Positions 36,776 to 48,190 of a DNA stretch of 64,000 nucleotides are shown in pieces. This DNA is from Todiramphus chloris collaris (lineage: Eukaryota > Chordata > Aves > Coraciiformes > Alcedinidae). The notes below the pieces were generated by a model that searched no databases, had not been told where the DNA came from, and worked only from the letters and a program-made list of their open reading frames with translations. The first letter of the stretch is position 1; every line of letters starts with the position of its first letter. Location of the stretch: positions 34,035,161 to 34,099,160 of the forward strand of contig JANVCC010000021.1 of NCBI GenBank assembly GCA_025345505.1. Reading direction: 5' to 3'. A program made the position numbers and the translations under genes.

Positions 36776-36900
36776 CAGGTTGGATGGGGCTCTGAGTAAC
36801 CTGATCTAGTTAAAGATGTCTCTGCTTACTGCAGGGGGGTTGGACTAGCTGACTTTTAAAGGTCCCTTCCAACCCAAAACATTCTGTGATTCTATTCTGC
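36776..36900 (+). mobile_element. CR1 LINE 3' fragment
   Basis: A plus-strand CR1 3' UTR: GGTTGGATGGGGCTCTGAGT, then GGGGTTGGACTAGCTGAC, AGGTCCCTTCCAACCC and the tail ATTCTGTGATTCTATTCTGC. It is of the same CR1 subfamily as the fragment at 35791-35942 but in opposite orientation, with about 0.8 kb between. Confidence 0.92.
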
Positions 36901-39900
36901 AATTCTAATCCATGGTGCCAACTGTCATGGAGAACTCTGTGTTACTCTAGTCCTTTTTGTGTACATAAACCTTGAATATGCACTTTGCAAATACAAGACA
37001 TTTGTGCCCTCTTGGACCTCCAGAGCTTTGGCTGGACAGCGCTGTAAAACAATATTTAGTAGGTCTACTGTCTTTCTCTTAGACTCACTATTTGCTGCTT
37101 CTTTATTGCTACCTGCAGCATCCTTCAATAAGAATTATATACACTGAAGCATACTTGTTTGTTGTTTCAGATTATTGGCAGTCTTTTATTTTTCAGAACA
37201 ATTTCACAATTTTGAAAATGCACAGTGAAGTTATACAGTTTTGGTTTACACGATATAAAGATTCTCTGCTCCTTTATTACAATAGTTAGTGTACATTACA
37301 GATTGAAAAATCATATTTATTTTTAGAAAAAATTTCCAAAAGTGTTTGAGAAATGGAAGGTAAGTAGGTGAACCTTATTTGTATTGTGTTGTAACATGTA
37401 ATTTATTAGCAAGTATTTTCTGTATTGGCTGTTCTGACAGTTCAAATTATTCTTTAAATTCTGAAAAATGTGATTTTCTTTTCAATGACTTTAGCTTCAG
37501 CTTTCTATCTACAAACCTATAAAATGTGAAGGCTGTATCATGTCAGTATTTTGGGCAGGCATATAAATACTATGGAAATCAATTGGCATTTTACAGAAAA
37601 ATCAGTCGTAGGACAATGGAAGTTAGTGAACATCAAATGCACTATATGAATTTATATGACAATAGATGGTCTTCAGTGATTATCTATAAAATATCTTTGA
37701 AATTGGAATAAACTGACTCTCACAGAAGCATATGCTGAAGTGCATTTCAAAGTTGGTATACACAAAAGAGCATTATTTAGTTAGGTTTCCTCATTCATTT
37801 AGGTTCCTAAATGCACTTCAGGTTGGTAAATGAGTTTCCAGCGTGTGATAAAATCTACACAGCAGCTTAATGTTTGCATGTGTTTGGAGTGGCATGGTCT
37901 TGAGATTCCACATCTGGTCCTCACTACACATCCACATTACTCCTTCCTATAGAGTTTATTTAGTTTGAAGTGGAACACAAACAGCATAGCAATAAATAAG
38001 AACACTTATTCTGTGATTAAACACATATGATACACCATATGGAAAAGGTAGATCCATATTAAAGTCTAAAAATTTCAATACTGAAAACAGCAACATAGTA
38101 GATGAAACCTGAACTCCTTTTGGTGCTTAAATCTTATCCATTGGAATATAAACTGAAAAGGGTTGTCATATTTAGGACAGCCGTTTAGCTCAGCTAAACT
38201 GAGAGCTGTTAAGTGTCATGATTCAGACACAGCAGGTCCCATGAAGACTCTGAATGGTTTTCCAGGGAAAATGAAATGGGATTTAAATCACTGTGAAGAA
38301 AAAGCAGGATGCTCAGACAGGGAAGAGCTGATTTCACCTGAGATGAAGAAGCTTCTTCCTTTTAGGGTTTGTTTGCTATCTCTCAGCTGTGTAAGTCAAG
38401 TGTATGCTGATACTTCTCTTATGAAAACACGGGTGGCTTTATCTAAATTTTGAAGCTGCTCACATGAAGGGAGTGGGGGAGGATTACTCACGCAATCAGC
38501 AAAATTGTCAGGACAAACCTGAATACTGGTGCATCAGTTAAGACAAAACTGCAGACACTAAATGGACTCAAACACCACAATGATACAATCACATAAATAT
38601 GCACAATTTTGCTGTTTACATGACTTTCTTTGTCCCTTAAGAGATGATGCATCTCTCCAGGATGAAGGTCAGGCATCTCAGCACAGCAGTTTCAGTTGTT
38701 CAGTGTGCGGTTGTGGGGATACATGGGCATTCTCTGGAAGTTTACTTCAGTTCTGCAGCCCTGTCAGTTCTGCCTTGGATCCTCTCCTGAGAGCCTTGGA
38801 GTGTCCTGTCTTCAAAGTTTCTCTATGTGCCTCCAACAGTACCTCTCAGAGCTACTCCCCATGTGTCTCACCAAGTCCATCTCCCTCAAATGTCTCCACA
38901 AGAATATTTGATGGTGTGATCTTCTGTATTCCCGGAATAATATCCTATCTCACTTGAGTCAGAGTCTTCAATTAAAATCTTAATTTCACTCTGCTGAGCT
39001 GTACTGTTTTGTTTTATTACTAACTATGGCTGTCCACAGCCATGCATGTCATTCTTTGTGACATTTTAAATTACCTTCTCTATTCAGAGCTGGATAGAAA
39101 ACTGAAGGTCAAATCAAGTTGAAACTTGCTATGGCAGCCCAGTGTGGTTTGAGAATTCAGTCTTGTTTTCTATTTTCAACATACTTATTATTTTTTTGCA
39201 TATATTTTCAGTTATCTTAATAATTCTAGGAATCAAAAACCAGCTGAATATTCCAACCCTGCCAAGTAACAGAAGAGGAATAAACTGTAATAACCACTGT
39301 ATTTTATATTTTAAAATAAATTTCATAATGTAAATGGGTATTGCCTACAATGTCTCTTGTTCCATAAGCAATGCCGCTTAATTAACCTTAAAATTGTATT
39401 CAGTACTACAGTGTGACCACCTTTTACACAATGAGAAAGATTAGAAGCTTTGGATCTTTTTTTAATACTATCTGAAACCTGTTCTTGGATTTAAACCTTA
39501 CAAATTTAGCAATTTCTTTGAATGTTGGAAGACATGTCAAGAAATTTGGAATCTGAAATTTATTTAGTAACAAGATAACAATATGAATGACTGAACAAAT
39601 GTGTCTTTTGATATACTTTTTTTTCCTTTCTTTTTCAAGGGCACCTGATACTAGGTGATGTTCAGATGTAATTTTAAAAGGGAGAAGTGAAAGCATGGTT
39701 GATTCACAGCACTTTTTCTTAAAACTCCCACACTTCACAAGGTCAATTTGAACCTGATCCTGATTGAGAGTTTTGTAATATTTTGACGTTAACGTATACA
39801 CCCATCCTTTTGGGAGCATAATAGTCTTTTCCATCCACTAAGAAGAGACAGAGGTCTTTTTCTAGCAAAAGTAATAATTACAGTAATTTAAGGAGTTACT

Positions 39901-41039
39901 ACTTGCACCAAAAGCTGACAATGGAGTTGTATTTGTTCAGTTGCATGAATCAGGTCTGCTACAATACTTTTTATTTTTTCCAGAAATAAAATATTTCCTA
40001 TTTTTCATTTATATAAGTGTCTATGTGGTTGTTTTTTTCATTAGTGTTATTACTGGCAGTAGTGGGGGCCTCCAATCACAAAACAAAGATTTTTTTGCAC
40101 TCCTTCAGCAACCATTTTATCCCAGACCAGTAAAAAAACTTGAATGAAAACAGTTAAATAATTCTTATCTCAATGATAATTTCAAATTTCAGTGAAAAGG
40201 AAGCTTCTTATTATAGATCTACTGTCCTTGGGGGGGGAGGGGGTATAATCAATAAAGATTCACCAATATCACCAACACTCCATCATTATTCAAATGATGA
40301 ATAAACCAGTATTTGCACAAGCAGAAGTTTGATGCATATGTGGAATACCTTTCATAGTTTCATAATATATATTATACTGTAAACGTGCTCCACAGCCATT
40401 TATAACTGATAGAAAATGTAATCAGTGTCATATGAAATGGACTGGAAAATTACTGTCAAGTGATCTTTGTTTGCAGTTGACTAACCAAAAGGTGAATATA
40501 TTCTGCAGTTCTTGGACACATGATTAGAAACTTCAAAGTAAAAAAACAAAAACAAAACCACTTTTGCTAACATCTCTATTAATTAATGGGAAAAAGTAAA
40601 AAAAAAAAAAAAAAAAAAACAACAAAAAAACCCCCACCCAAAAATCTCTCTTCTTACATTTTACCATATCTCAGGCTTTTGTAAATATCATCAGCCATTC
40701 ATAATGAATTGTCCATAGCATGGTTCAATATTTTTGTTTGCTTGATTTGTTTTTTTAACTGCGGAAGGAGTATGAACTGCAAATCTTGTTTTCTGAATGT
40801 ATCTCATAATTTTCATGTAATATTTTGTTTATGTTTATAGAAAAATTAACTTCCAGTGACAAGACCTTAGAAAAATGTATTTCAAGCTTATTGATTGCTT
40901 CTTCTTGACTTGGTTTCAGTTCACGTTTGTTCTTAGTAGTAACTTTGGCTTCTGATAACCTATTTTAACATGTATTAAAGAAGCTGACTTTCAACACCTG
41001 TCTCGTCCCACTCAGTGGACAACGAAGAAGATGAAGCTT
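36901..41039. other. Noncoding stretch with a few unassigned open frames
   Basis: Holds an A22 run at 40598-40619. The longest frames are 38562-38957 (+, 131 codons, Ser/Cys-rich, in a GC-richer patch at about 38640-38960) and 39424-39834 (-, 136 codons, Lys/Leu/Ile-rich). Neither shows a domain, signal peptide or splice context I recognise, and both are likely chance frames. Confidence 0.4.
40598..40619 (+). repeat. A22 homopolymer
   Basis: Twenty-two consecutive A residues, followed by an A/C-rich stretch to about 40645. Confidence 0.9.
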
Positions 41040-41654
41040 TGTGATCTCCCGAAAGAGGCTGTACCTGCAAGGCAGGGCGGCTGGGGTGGCAGAGTCACAA
41101 CAATGACTCTGAGGAACAATAACAAAACAATTTATTAGTTCTCCCTAATGAAACAATCAACAGTACGGATAAAGGTGTCATTTTTGTAGGTGATTATTTT
41201 ACGGCACAACTAAATTTCAATGAAAAGGAAGAAAGAGTTATTAGAAAAGAGGAAAAGATAGGGGGAGTGAGAGAGTGATTAAGAGGGAGAGAGTAGGAAA
41301 AATAAAGAGAAAAGGTTACCACCACCCATGGATCCAGCAACATGTCACTGGATCAGTCCAAGTCTTCAGTTCTGTGGTGGCAGGTGCACCACGATCAATA
41401 TTTTTCTGTCCCTTTATACCCTTGAGATATCTGGGTTTCATTCCTAATTTCCACAGGAAGTGGTGTCAATTTGCATGAGACCCATGAGCTAGAAGTAGTG
41501 TGGCTACTGCCATCCACCTCCCCCATGGTGCAATCAGAAGGAGCACTTAACTAAAGAAAAGACAAGAGTCCCACCTATGCAGAATTTGTCTTTTTTTAAA
41601 GCATGTCTGCAAGGAGCCAAAGGAGGGGCACAGAGACATCGGGAGCCATCAACA
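41040..41654 (-). mobile_element. Solo LTR of an avian endogenous retrovirus
   Basis: The plus strand opens with TGTGATCTCCCGAAAGA, the reversed LTR 3' end. It shares ordered blocks with the LTR at 55598-56092: the GGCAGGGC block, CAATGACTC, the GTGGATAAAGGTGT-like block, GGGGGAGTGAGAGAGT, AATTTGCATGAG and CTGCAAGGAGCCA. On the minus strand a TATAAA box lies at 41418-41413 and a polyadenylation signal AATAAA at 41136-41131, fixing the orientation. The right end is approximate (near ATCAACA) and no target duplication is visible. Frame 41275-41478 is LTR sequence. Confidence 0.8.
41413..41418 (-). promoter_or_regulatory. TATA box of minus-strand LTR
   Basis: TATAAA on the minus strand (plus-strand TTTATA), about 280 bp ahead of the AATAAA signal in the same orientation. 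Activity is not implied. Confidence 0.5.
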
Positions 41655-44600
41655 CTTCTCCCCTCCAGACAGGTCTTTCCAGATCTTAATCACCACCCAG
41701 GGTTTGAAGCACACAATAGCCAGGCTCTTACAATGTCTATGTAAAGAAACTTAGTTTTCCAGCAAAAAAAGAGATAACCAGAAAATACCTGTATGGAAAA
41801 TGACCAAAGAAATATTAGCCATATTATAATTGGACAGTTATGTTAGTAGGCATTTTCTTACAAAGCTAGCTATTGAATTTTACTGGAGGTGAGTATACCA
41901 GTTTTCTGAGATGTTTCATGAGACACATACATATTGAAGAACAGCTTCCTTACTTAGAAATACCATAAGAGGGGAGTTTCCTAATGTGACATTAATCAAC
42001 CTAAAATCGCTGCCCTAAAATCAGGCATATAATTCACACAAGTCATCTACGTCTGCATCTGTAGTAAATATACAGAGTCTAGCATTTAATTTTTTTTTTT
42101 TTAACTCTGTTTAATGGTTTTAAAGAGGCTAATTAAGTATCTTTAAGTTTGATAATTTGGATTTTATTTTTTTTTTCTGAATTCAGGGTTTGCTTTAGTT
42201 AGTCTTAAGTGAACTATCTATGCTTTACTTCACAAATCCTCAGAATGCCACTAGCTTAAACCACCTCTTTGCCTCCACTAATTGTATGAAGAAAATGAGT
42301 CTCAAGGTTGTATAATGAGAACTTTATGTGTATAGTAATGCAGGTTTTTCTTCATAAATAAATGAGCTTTGACAGAAAAAAAAAAGAAAGAACTTTCTGA
42401 AGTAAGTTAGCAATACTATAACTTTATGAAAAGAAATGGAAATGATAGTCATGATAGATCCAAGCCTACTTTAGATATAACACACACAAAAAGTACATTC
42501 TCCTCTAGTATAGATTAATCTTTGACAAATAAAGCTATCTTTTTTATTTTGTTTCCTTTAATGTAAATGAGCATTTTACGTCATTCACAGAACTGTTAAA
42601 GCATGCTGGTTTTTCTATTTTTTTCTCTTCATTCTGCTTAAATTCATCCCTGTAGTCTTCTGTTAAACCTGAATATTTACACTTTGATCTACAGTTGCAC
42701 AAAGAGGAGTGCTGTTTTGACAACAGAGAAAAGAATTAACTAGTAAGGGTTACAAGAATATTTTTGCTAGAAGTTACATTTCTGCCATGTGTAAAGCAGC
42801 TATCAAATAATCTCCCTGAATATTTTTATGAATACGTGAGTTGATATCCCCAGAGAAATTATTCCATGTATTATTATTGTATATGATAGTACTGTCAGTC
42901 ATACTACATTAATTTCAACATTCAGCACTATAATAAATGTGTATGTGTGTGTGCACACATGCTATTTTTCATCATCCAATATTTCTCCTTTCAAAAATAT
43001 TTTAAACCCCATGTATTGTATTCAGAAATAGGCTAAAAATGGTGAGAATTCTTTCAAGATCATAGGTTGTTTTTAAGCACAACAGAACAAATCATAGATG
43101 AGGATACTTACACAAAATTAATGCTTAGTTCCTAGAAAGTAATACAGAAAATGCTGTCAAACTTGCTTAGTCACTTGAAAATACTTTAGAGCCTAAAACT
43201 GAAAACCATGAGCATGCATGTATTTACAGCTGCAAACATCTAGATAAAATACAAACCAAATGCAAAGGAGACCTAACGTATTCAGTGTGCTTGGAACAAT
43301 ATATAGTCTTCATTTTTGTAAGTCTGTGCTGTTATTTTAGTTACTTCACTTAAAATAAAACATTCCTTAAGAGATCAGGAGACCTGTATTTAAATTTCTG
43401 CATTTGTATTCTTCACATCCCAGGAGATTACCATAGTCACCAAAACACCACATATTTTGTTTAAAAATATGTCCTTTTCATCTCCCAGTGAAACCAGGCA
43501 TTGTGCAGCTAGAAGTTCCAGCAACATGGCACCAGAGGTAGATTATAGAAGAGCTGATTACATTCAGTGTTGCAATGAAAACAGCAGCCTGTTGTATATA
43601 TAAGGCAGAAGTAGACTGAACAAGATTAAAATAAAATTTGTTTGTCTTACACCTAGACATAAGTAAACTAAAATGGAACATAAAGCATTTTGTAACACTG
43701 TAACACAATCTGTCACATTTTGTAAGATATGTAATACCAGCAGTGTGTAAAATTACTGCAGAGGATGCTTGCAATGTAAGTCCACAAGGAGGGTTCAGAA
43801 AAATCTGTTGGGAGTAGAGCAAAGAATGTTGAGAAAGCAGGAAAGGTATTTGGCAAAATGTGAGCAAGTCCAGGTCCTAGAAGATCATTTTTGTCCTTAG
43901 CAGATAAGACCCCTTCTTTTCTGTTGAAGAGCAAGTTGGGGAACATGAAAGACAAATGAAGAGAGAGGCAAGATGGGAAAGAATGAAGATTCTTAGTTTG
44001 GTTCCAGCTTCCCTTGTTGAAAATTCCTCATATGTAGCTACCTTGACCTTGGGGACTAAGACAGTCAAGGGCCATAACTGTTAATTCTAATAATAAAGTA
44101 TCAGCTCCATGCTGGTTTAAGTTCTATGAACTGTTTGATACATATAGTAATAAAAAATGGTAATGCATAAGAGATAAAATTTGCAATGTTTATTATAATC
44201 CTGAAGTTTAAAACTGGCCTCATCTGTCAATTATTTCCTTCACAGCTTTTTCTACTTTCCTAAGTGAACATATGTGTACACTGTATGTATATATTATGCA
44301 ACTATATGTGCAAAATGTGTATGCATTTATTTCATGTACACATTACACATTTGCAACATATATTCGGTTGTAACATTTTCCTTATCATTTTAGAAACCAG
44401 GCTTGGGGAAAACACAGCTCTAGCATAGCCCTTTGGATATAGCTCTGAAGGTAAAACAGATGAGTGCAGACATGGTCACCTCCATTTATTTTTATTCAAT
44501 GCTACATTAGATAGTGTCCAGTTACACCGCAAAACTAGCTGTTGTCCTTCTTTCTGTCCTGCTTTATTAAAATTGTTAAAGAGAAATAATTTTTTTTTTT

Positions 44601-44835
44601 CTATCTACTCCTTCTCTCTGAAGTTATGTTCACATTTTTGGTGTCCCTTTGGGTCCACAGCTTTCTTCAAGAAGACACAGGGGGAAGATTAAGTCATCTG
44701 GATAATTGTCATCATCCAGAGTTCTTTCCTGGGAGGAACAAGATGGTCATGGTGCACACTTCCTCATCAGCAGAGGCTTCTGTTTGTTAAACTTTTTGTA
44801 TTGTTTTTTTTTGTTTGTTTGGCTGGTTAATTTTT
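41655..44835. other. AT-rich noncoding stretch
   Basis: Contains a short (TG)n/(CA)n patch at 42940-42962 and T-runs. The minus-strand frame at 43478-43867 (129 codons) and overlapping frames at 43713-44068 have no recognisable domain. Confidence 0.4.
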
Positions 44836-45120
44836 TGTTTGTCCACAAACAGGAAGGGGAAGAGAGAGAAAAGTGCACAAACCCCACAGGTTGAGATAAC
44901 GAGATTTTACTACACAGTGCAAAAGGAAAACCAACAAACAGCAGCAAAACCAGCAACAACAGTAATAGCAATGAAACAATACACACAAAGAAGCAAAAGC
45001 TACACCACAGCCAGTCCACAGGACTGTCCCTGAGCTCCCAAACTTTGCCCAGCCCACGCCCTCACCCTTACTTACTGGGCATGATATCAGTATGGCATTG
45101 AATAACACACTGCCTGGTTT
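44836..45120 (-). mobile_element. LTR fragment of an avian endogenous retrovirus
   Basis: Read on the minus strand, the segment has an ordered LTR signature. ATTCAATGCCATACTGATATC is followed by ATGCCCAGTAAGTA at the TATA position and by GGACTGGCTGTGG. Further on come a run with TTTCATTGCTATTACTG, ATCTCAACCTGTGGGGTTTG and CTCTTCCCCTTCCTG-like U5 sequence. The upstream U3 half and the terminal CA are missing. Several overlapping frames on both strands (44706-45108) are translations of this element and its flank, not genes. Confidence 0.65.
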
Positions 45121-45197
45121 GGTTGTTTATCCTGATTGCAATCCTCTTTCAACTTCTGGTGAAAATTAACCTCATCCTAGACAGATCCAAGACACAT

Positions 45198-45308
45198 GTT
45201 TAGGTGGAACTTCCTGTGTTCCAGTTTGTGACTGTTGCCCCTTGTCCTATGATTGGGAACCACTGAAAAGACACTGGCCCCATCCTCTTGAACCCACCCT
45301 TTAGAGGC
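45198..45308 (-). mobile_element. CR1 LINE fragment
   Basis: About 110 bp of CR1 3' sequence in reverse: AGGTGGAACTTCCTGTGTTC, GTTGCCCCTTGTCCTATGAT and GACACTGGCCCCATCCTC. The same blocks recur at 47760-47840. Neither the CR1 tail nor more upstream ORF2 is present. Confidence 0.8.
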
Positions 45309-46273
45309 ATATTCTATTTATTTCCCCGTGTTTTCTTTTTCTTTCAGTATAATTATAGTGGTGGTGGTGTTTTTGTTTTTTTCCCACTATGTATTTTTTA
45401 ATTCAGCTAGTAAAAATTAAAGAGAATTTCATTGTCCTCCTTGTATGTGTTGTTAATACATTGAAAAAGCTAATTCTGTGAAAAACTGTCACTTTTGCAC
45501 ATTTATTATTATAAAGAAAGCATGATCTCCTTTGTCCTTTACAATGACTTAAATAGAATCTTGTACTTCTTATTATCCTCTGAGGGAGTAGACTTGTAAT
45601 GTCATTATTTCTACAGGATGGCTATAAGTATATATGTAAGTCATGTGAATTTTACAGAAGTGGAAGAATATATTTGAGTAATCTCATTTTCTCTGTTCTA
45701 TGGTTGTAGGATTACATATATAAAAATTCCATGACTACACTTGGTGATAAGATACACAAAATTGAAACTCGCAAGCTTAAGCTTTTAATGAGGTTGAATT
45801 AGACAAAAGAATTAATGTTTATGATCAGTCATTTTAATGTACTTGAAATAATTAAAGAATTTCCATCAGAATTTTTTGTGTCTACACTGTGATACCTGCT
45901 TTATAAACTTTTTTCACAGTCACATTCCTGTCACAAAGTGACATTCCTAATGTCAGTCATTAACTACATTAAGAAGAGCCAGAAGCTGATAATGAATACT
46001 AATTTTTTTCCAATTATGTTTAAATCTCCTGTGTTTTTCAATATACAAAATATGTGTAGAAAATTCTCTCTTAAGTTCATTATTGTTTCTACAGTGAGGA
46101 AAATATGGAATTTGTTCTCAAAGGACGATTTGTTTAACATAACAAGAAATATTTCAGAGCTAAGTTACTGAATATAAATGTCAGCAGATACTACTTGTTT
46201 ATTTTTGGATCTTTTTGCTGTCTGCTATCTTTGTACATATATGGTGTCATCATTGTGATCTCAGAAAACTTAG
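45309..46273. other. AT-rich noncoding stretch
   Basis: No gene or element recognised. The 77-codon frame at 45938-46171 has no known motif. Confidence 0.4.
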
Positions 46274-46878
46274 TGTTCTCGTTTCAGCTGAGATAGAGTT
46301 AATTTCTTTGTACTAGCTGGTATAGTGCTGTGATTTGGATTTAGTGAGAGGATAACGTTGATAACACACTGATGTTTCTTAGTTGTTGCTAAGTAGCACT
46401 TGTCCTAAGTCAAGGATTTTTCAGTTTCCCATGCTCTGCCAGTAAGTAGGTGCACAAGAATCTGTGAGGAAATATGGCCAGGACGCCTGACCTGAACTAG
46501 CCCAAGGGATGTAACATACCATAGGATGTCATGCTCAGTATATAAACTGGGAGGTGTTGGCTGAGAAGGGCTGATAGCTGCTTAGTTATTGGTCAGTGGG
46601 TGGTGAGCAACTGCATTGTTCATCACTAATCTTTTCTTGGGTTCTATTATTTTTCCCTTTTTAATATTAATTTTCATTACTATTATTTTAATTATAATTA
46701 TTTTATTATTCTCATTATTACAATAATTTATTTTACTTTAATAATTAAATTGTTCCTATCTCAATCCACAAGTTTTACTATTTTTTTCCTATTCTTCTCT
46801 CCAACCCACTGGGAGGTGGGTAGGAGTAAGTGAGCAAATGTGTAGTGCTTAGTTGCTGACTGGAGTTAAAACATAACA
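46274..46878 (+). mobile_element. Solo LTR (ERVL-like family), nearly complete, 605 bp
   Basis: It starts TGTTCTCGTTT and ends AAAACATAACA, giving TG...CA ends with a short TGTT/AACA inverted repeat. U3 blocks include TGATAACACACTGATGTTTC and AGTTTCCCATGCTCTGCCAG. A TATA box TATATAAA lies at 46539-46546 after ATGCTCAG. A T/A-rich region carries ATTAAA at 46744-46749, followed by CTATCTCAATCCACAAGTTT and the U5 GC-rich end. Flanks CTTAG (46269-46273) and TCTAG (46879-46883) could be a decayed 5-bp duplication. It is homologous to 62636-63202 and more distantly to 49628-50198. Confidence 0.88.
46539..46546 (+). promoter_or_regulatory. TATA box of LTR
   Basis: TATATAAA preceded by ATGCTCAG, at the U3 position conserved among the related LTRs here. 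The homologous sites at 62636 (TATGTAGA) and 49628 (triplicated unit) have changed. Confidence 0.6.
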
Positions 46879-47225
46879 TCTAGTTATAGCATATTCAAAA
46901 TCCAGAGATGCAAGTTTTTCCCTTGGATAACATACCTATAATTTGAGTTTGATGACTAATAATTGTCTAGATTTATTCTCTACAAGAGAGAACTCAAAAT
47001 TCTAGCAAAAATTTAAACACGTGTGCCTGAAAAAATGTCATTGACACAAAAATCACATTGTCTTGTCTTCTACAAAAAGCAGATAGCTTATCACTCCATT
47101 TATATATAATTATTAAAGAAGTGTTTGTTATTTTTCACTTTCATTATTATCACATTGGTAAGAAATGGACTACATAAGTAAGTGATGGGGTGGGTGCAAA
47201 ATTGTCTGCACTACTTGGCTCAAAG
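46879..47225. other. Short AT-rich spacer
   Basis: Nothing recognised between the LTR and the CR1 pair. Confidence 0.45.
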
Positions 47226-47540
47226 AATCACAGAATCTTTAAGGTTGGAAGAGGTCTCTTGAGGAAACACCCCGTTCAACCCCACCCCTGTTCAAGCAGG
47301 ATCACTTAAGGCAGGTTGTCCAGGGCCATGTCTAGCCAGGTTTTGATTACCTCCAAAGATGGATGCTATACAACCTCCCTAAGCAACATGTGACAGTGCT
47401 TGACCAACCTCACAGTAAAAAAATGTTTTCTTACATTCAAACAGAATTTCCAGTGTTTCAGTTTGTACCTGTTGCCCCTTGTCCTAATATCAGACTCTAC
47501 TAAGAAAACTCTGGATTCATCTGCTTTACCTTCTCCCATC
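47226..47540 (-). mobile_element. CR1 LINE 3' fragment, copy A
   Basis: A minus-strand CR1 that opens with AATCACAGAATC and TTGGAAGAGGTCTCTTGAGG. It continues through reversed 3' UTR and the end of ORF2 (CAGTTTGTACCTGTTGCCCC). It stops at 47540, exactly where the tail of copy B begins. The frame at 47366-47548 is a degenerate ORF2 C-terminus. Confidence 0.93.
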
Positions 47541-48190
47541 AGAATCACAGAATCACAGAATGTTAGGGATTGGACGGGACCTCAAAAGATCATCTAGTTC
47601 AATCCCGCTGCCAGAGCAGGATCACCTAGATCAGGTCACACAGGAACACGTCCAGGTGGGTTTTGAATGCCTCCAGAGAAGGAGACCCCACAACCTCTCT
47701 GGGCAGCCCATTCCAGTGTTCTGTTACCCTCACCATGAAGTTTTTTCTCATATTTATGTGGGACCTCCTATGTTCCATCCTGCATCTGTTGCCCCATGTC
47801 CTATCATCAGATGACACTGAGAAGAGCCTGGCTCCATCCTCCTGACACTCACCTTTTACATATTTATAAACATTAATGAGGTCACCCCTCACTCTCCTCT
47901 TCTCCAAGCTAAAGAGATCCAGCTCTCTCAGCCTTTCCTCAAAAGGGAGATGTTCCACTCCCTTAATCATCTCTGTGGCTCTGCACTGGCCTCTCTCAAA
48001 CAGTTCCCTGTTGTTCTTGAACTGAGGGTCCCAGAACTGGACACAATACTCCAGATGTGGCCTCACCAGGGCAGAGTACAGGGGGAGGAGGACCTCTTCA
48101 CCTACTAACCACAGCACTTTCAATACATCCCAGGATGCCATTGGCCTTCGTGGCCACAAGGGCACATTGCTGGCTCATGGTTATCCTCTT
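47541..48190 (-). mobile_element. CR1 LINE 3' fragment, copy B
   Basis: A minus-strand CR1 with its tail at the left (AGAATCACAGAATCACAGAA). It runs through the 3' UTR into ORF2 and is 5'-truncated near 48190 after TGGCTCATGGTTATCC. It abuts copy A head-to-tail. A 179-codon open frame covers the ORF2 C-terminus, so this is among the better-preserved CR1 copies in the window. Confidence 0.95.
47626..48165 (-). pseudogene. CR1 ORF2 C-terminal fragment, open over 179 codons
   Basis: This minus-strand frame encodes the CR1 ORF2 region downstream of the RT palm. Visible blocks are [73 protein letters not shown] and the end [12 protein letters not shown]. All agree with the 7.9-8.3 kb copy. It has no RT active site, no endonuclease and no promoter, and its first Met is internal to the family protein. 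It is an open but truncated transposon relic with no expected function. Confidence 0.93.

Noticed and set aside
43478-43955. 129- and 80-codon minus-strand frames
   Set aside because: Overlapping in different frames, AT-driven composition, no domain or splice context.
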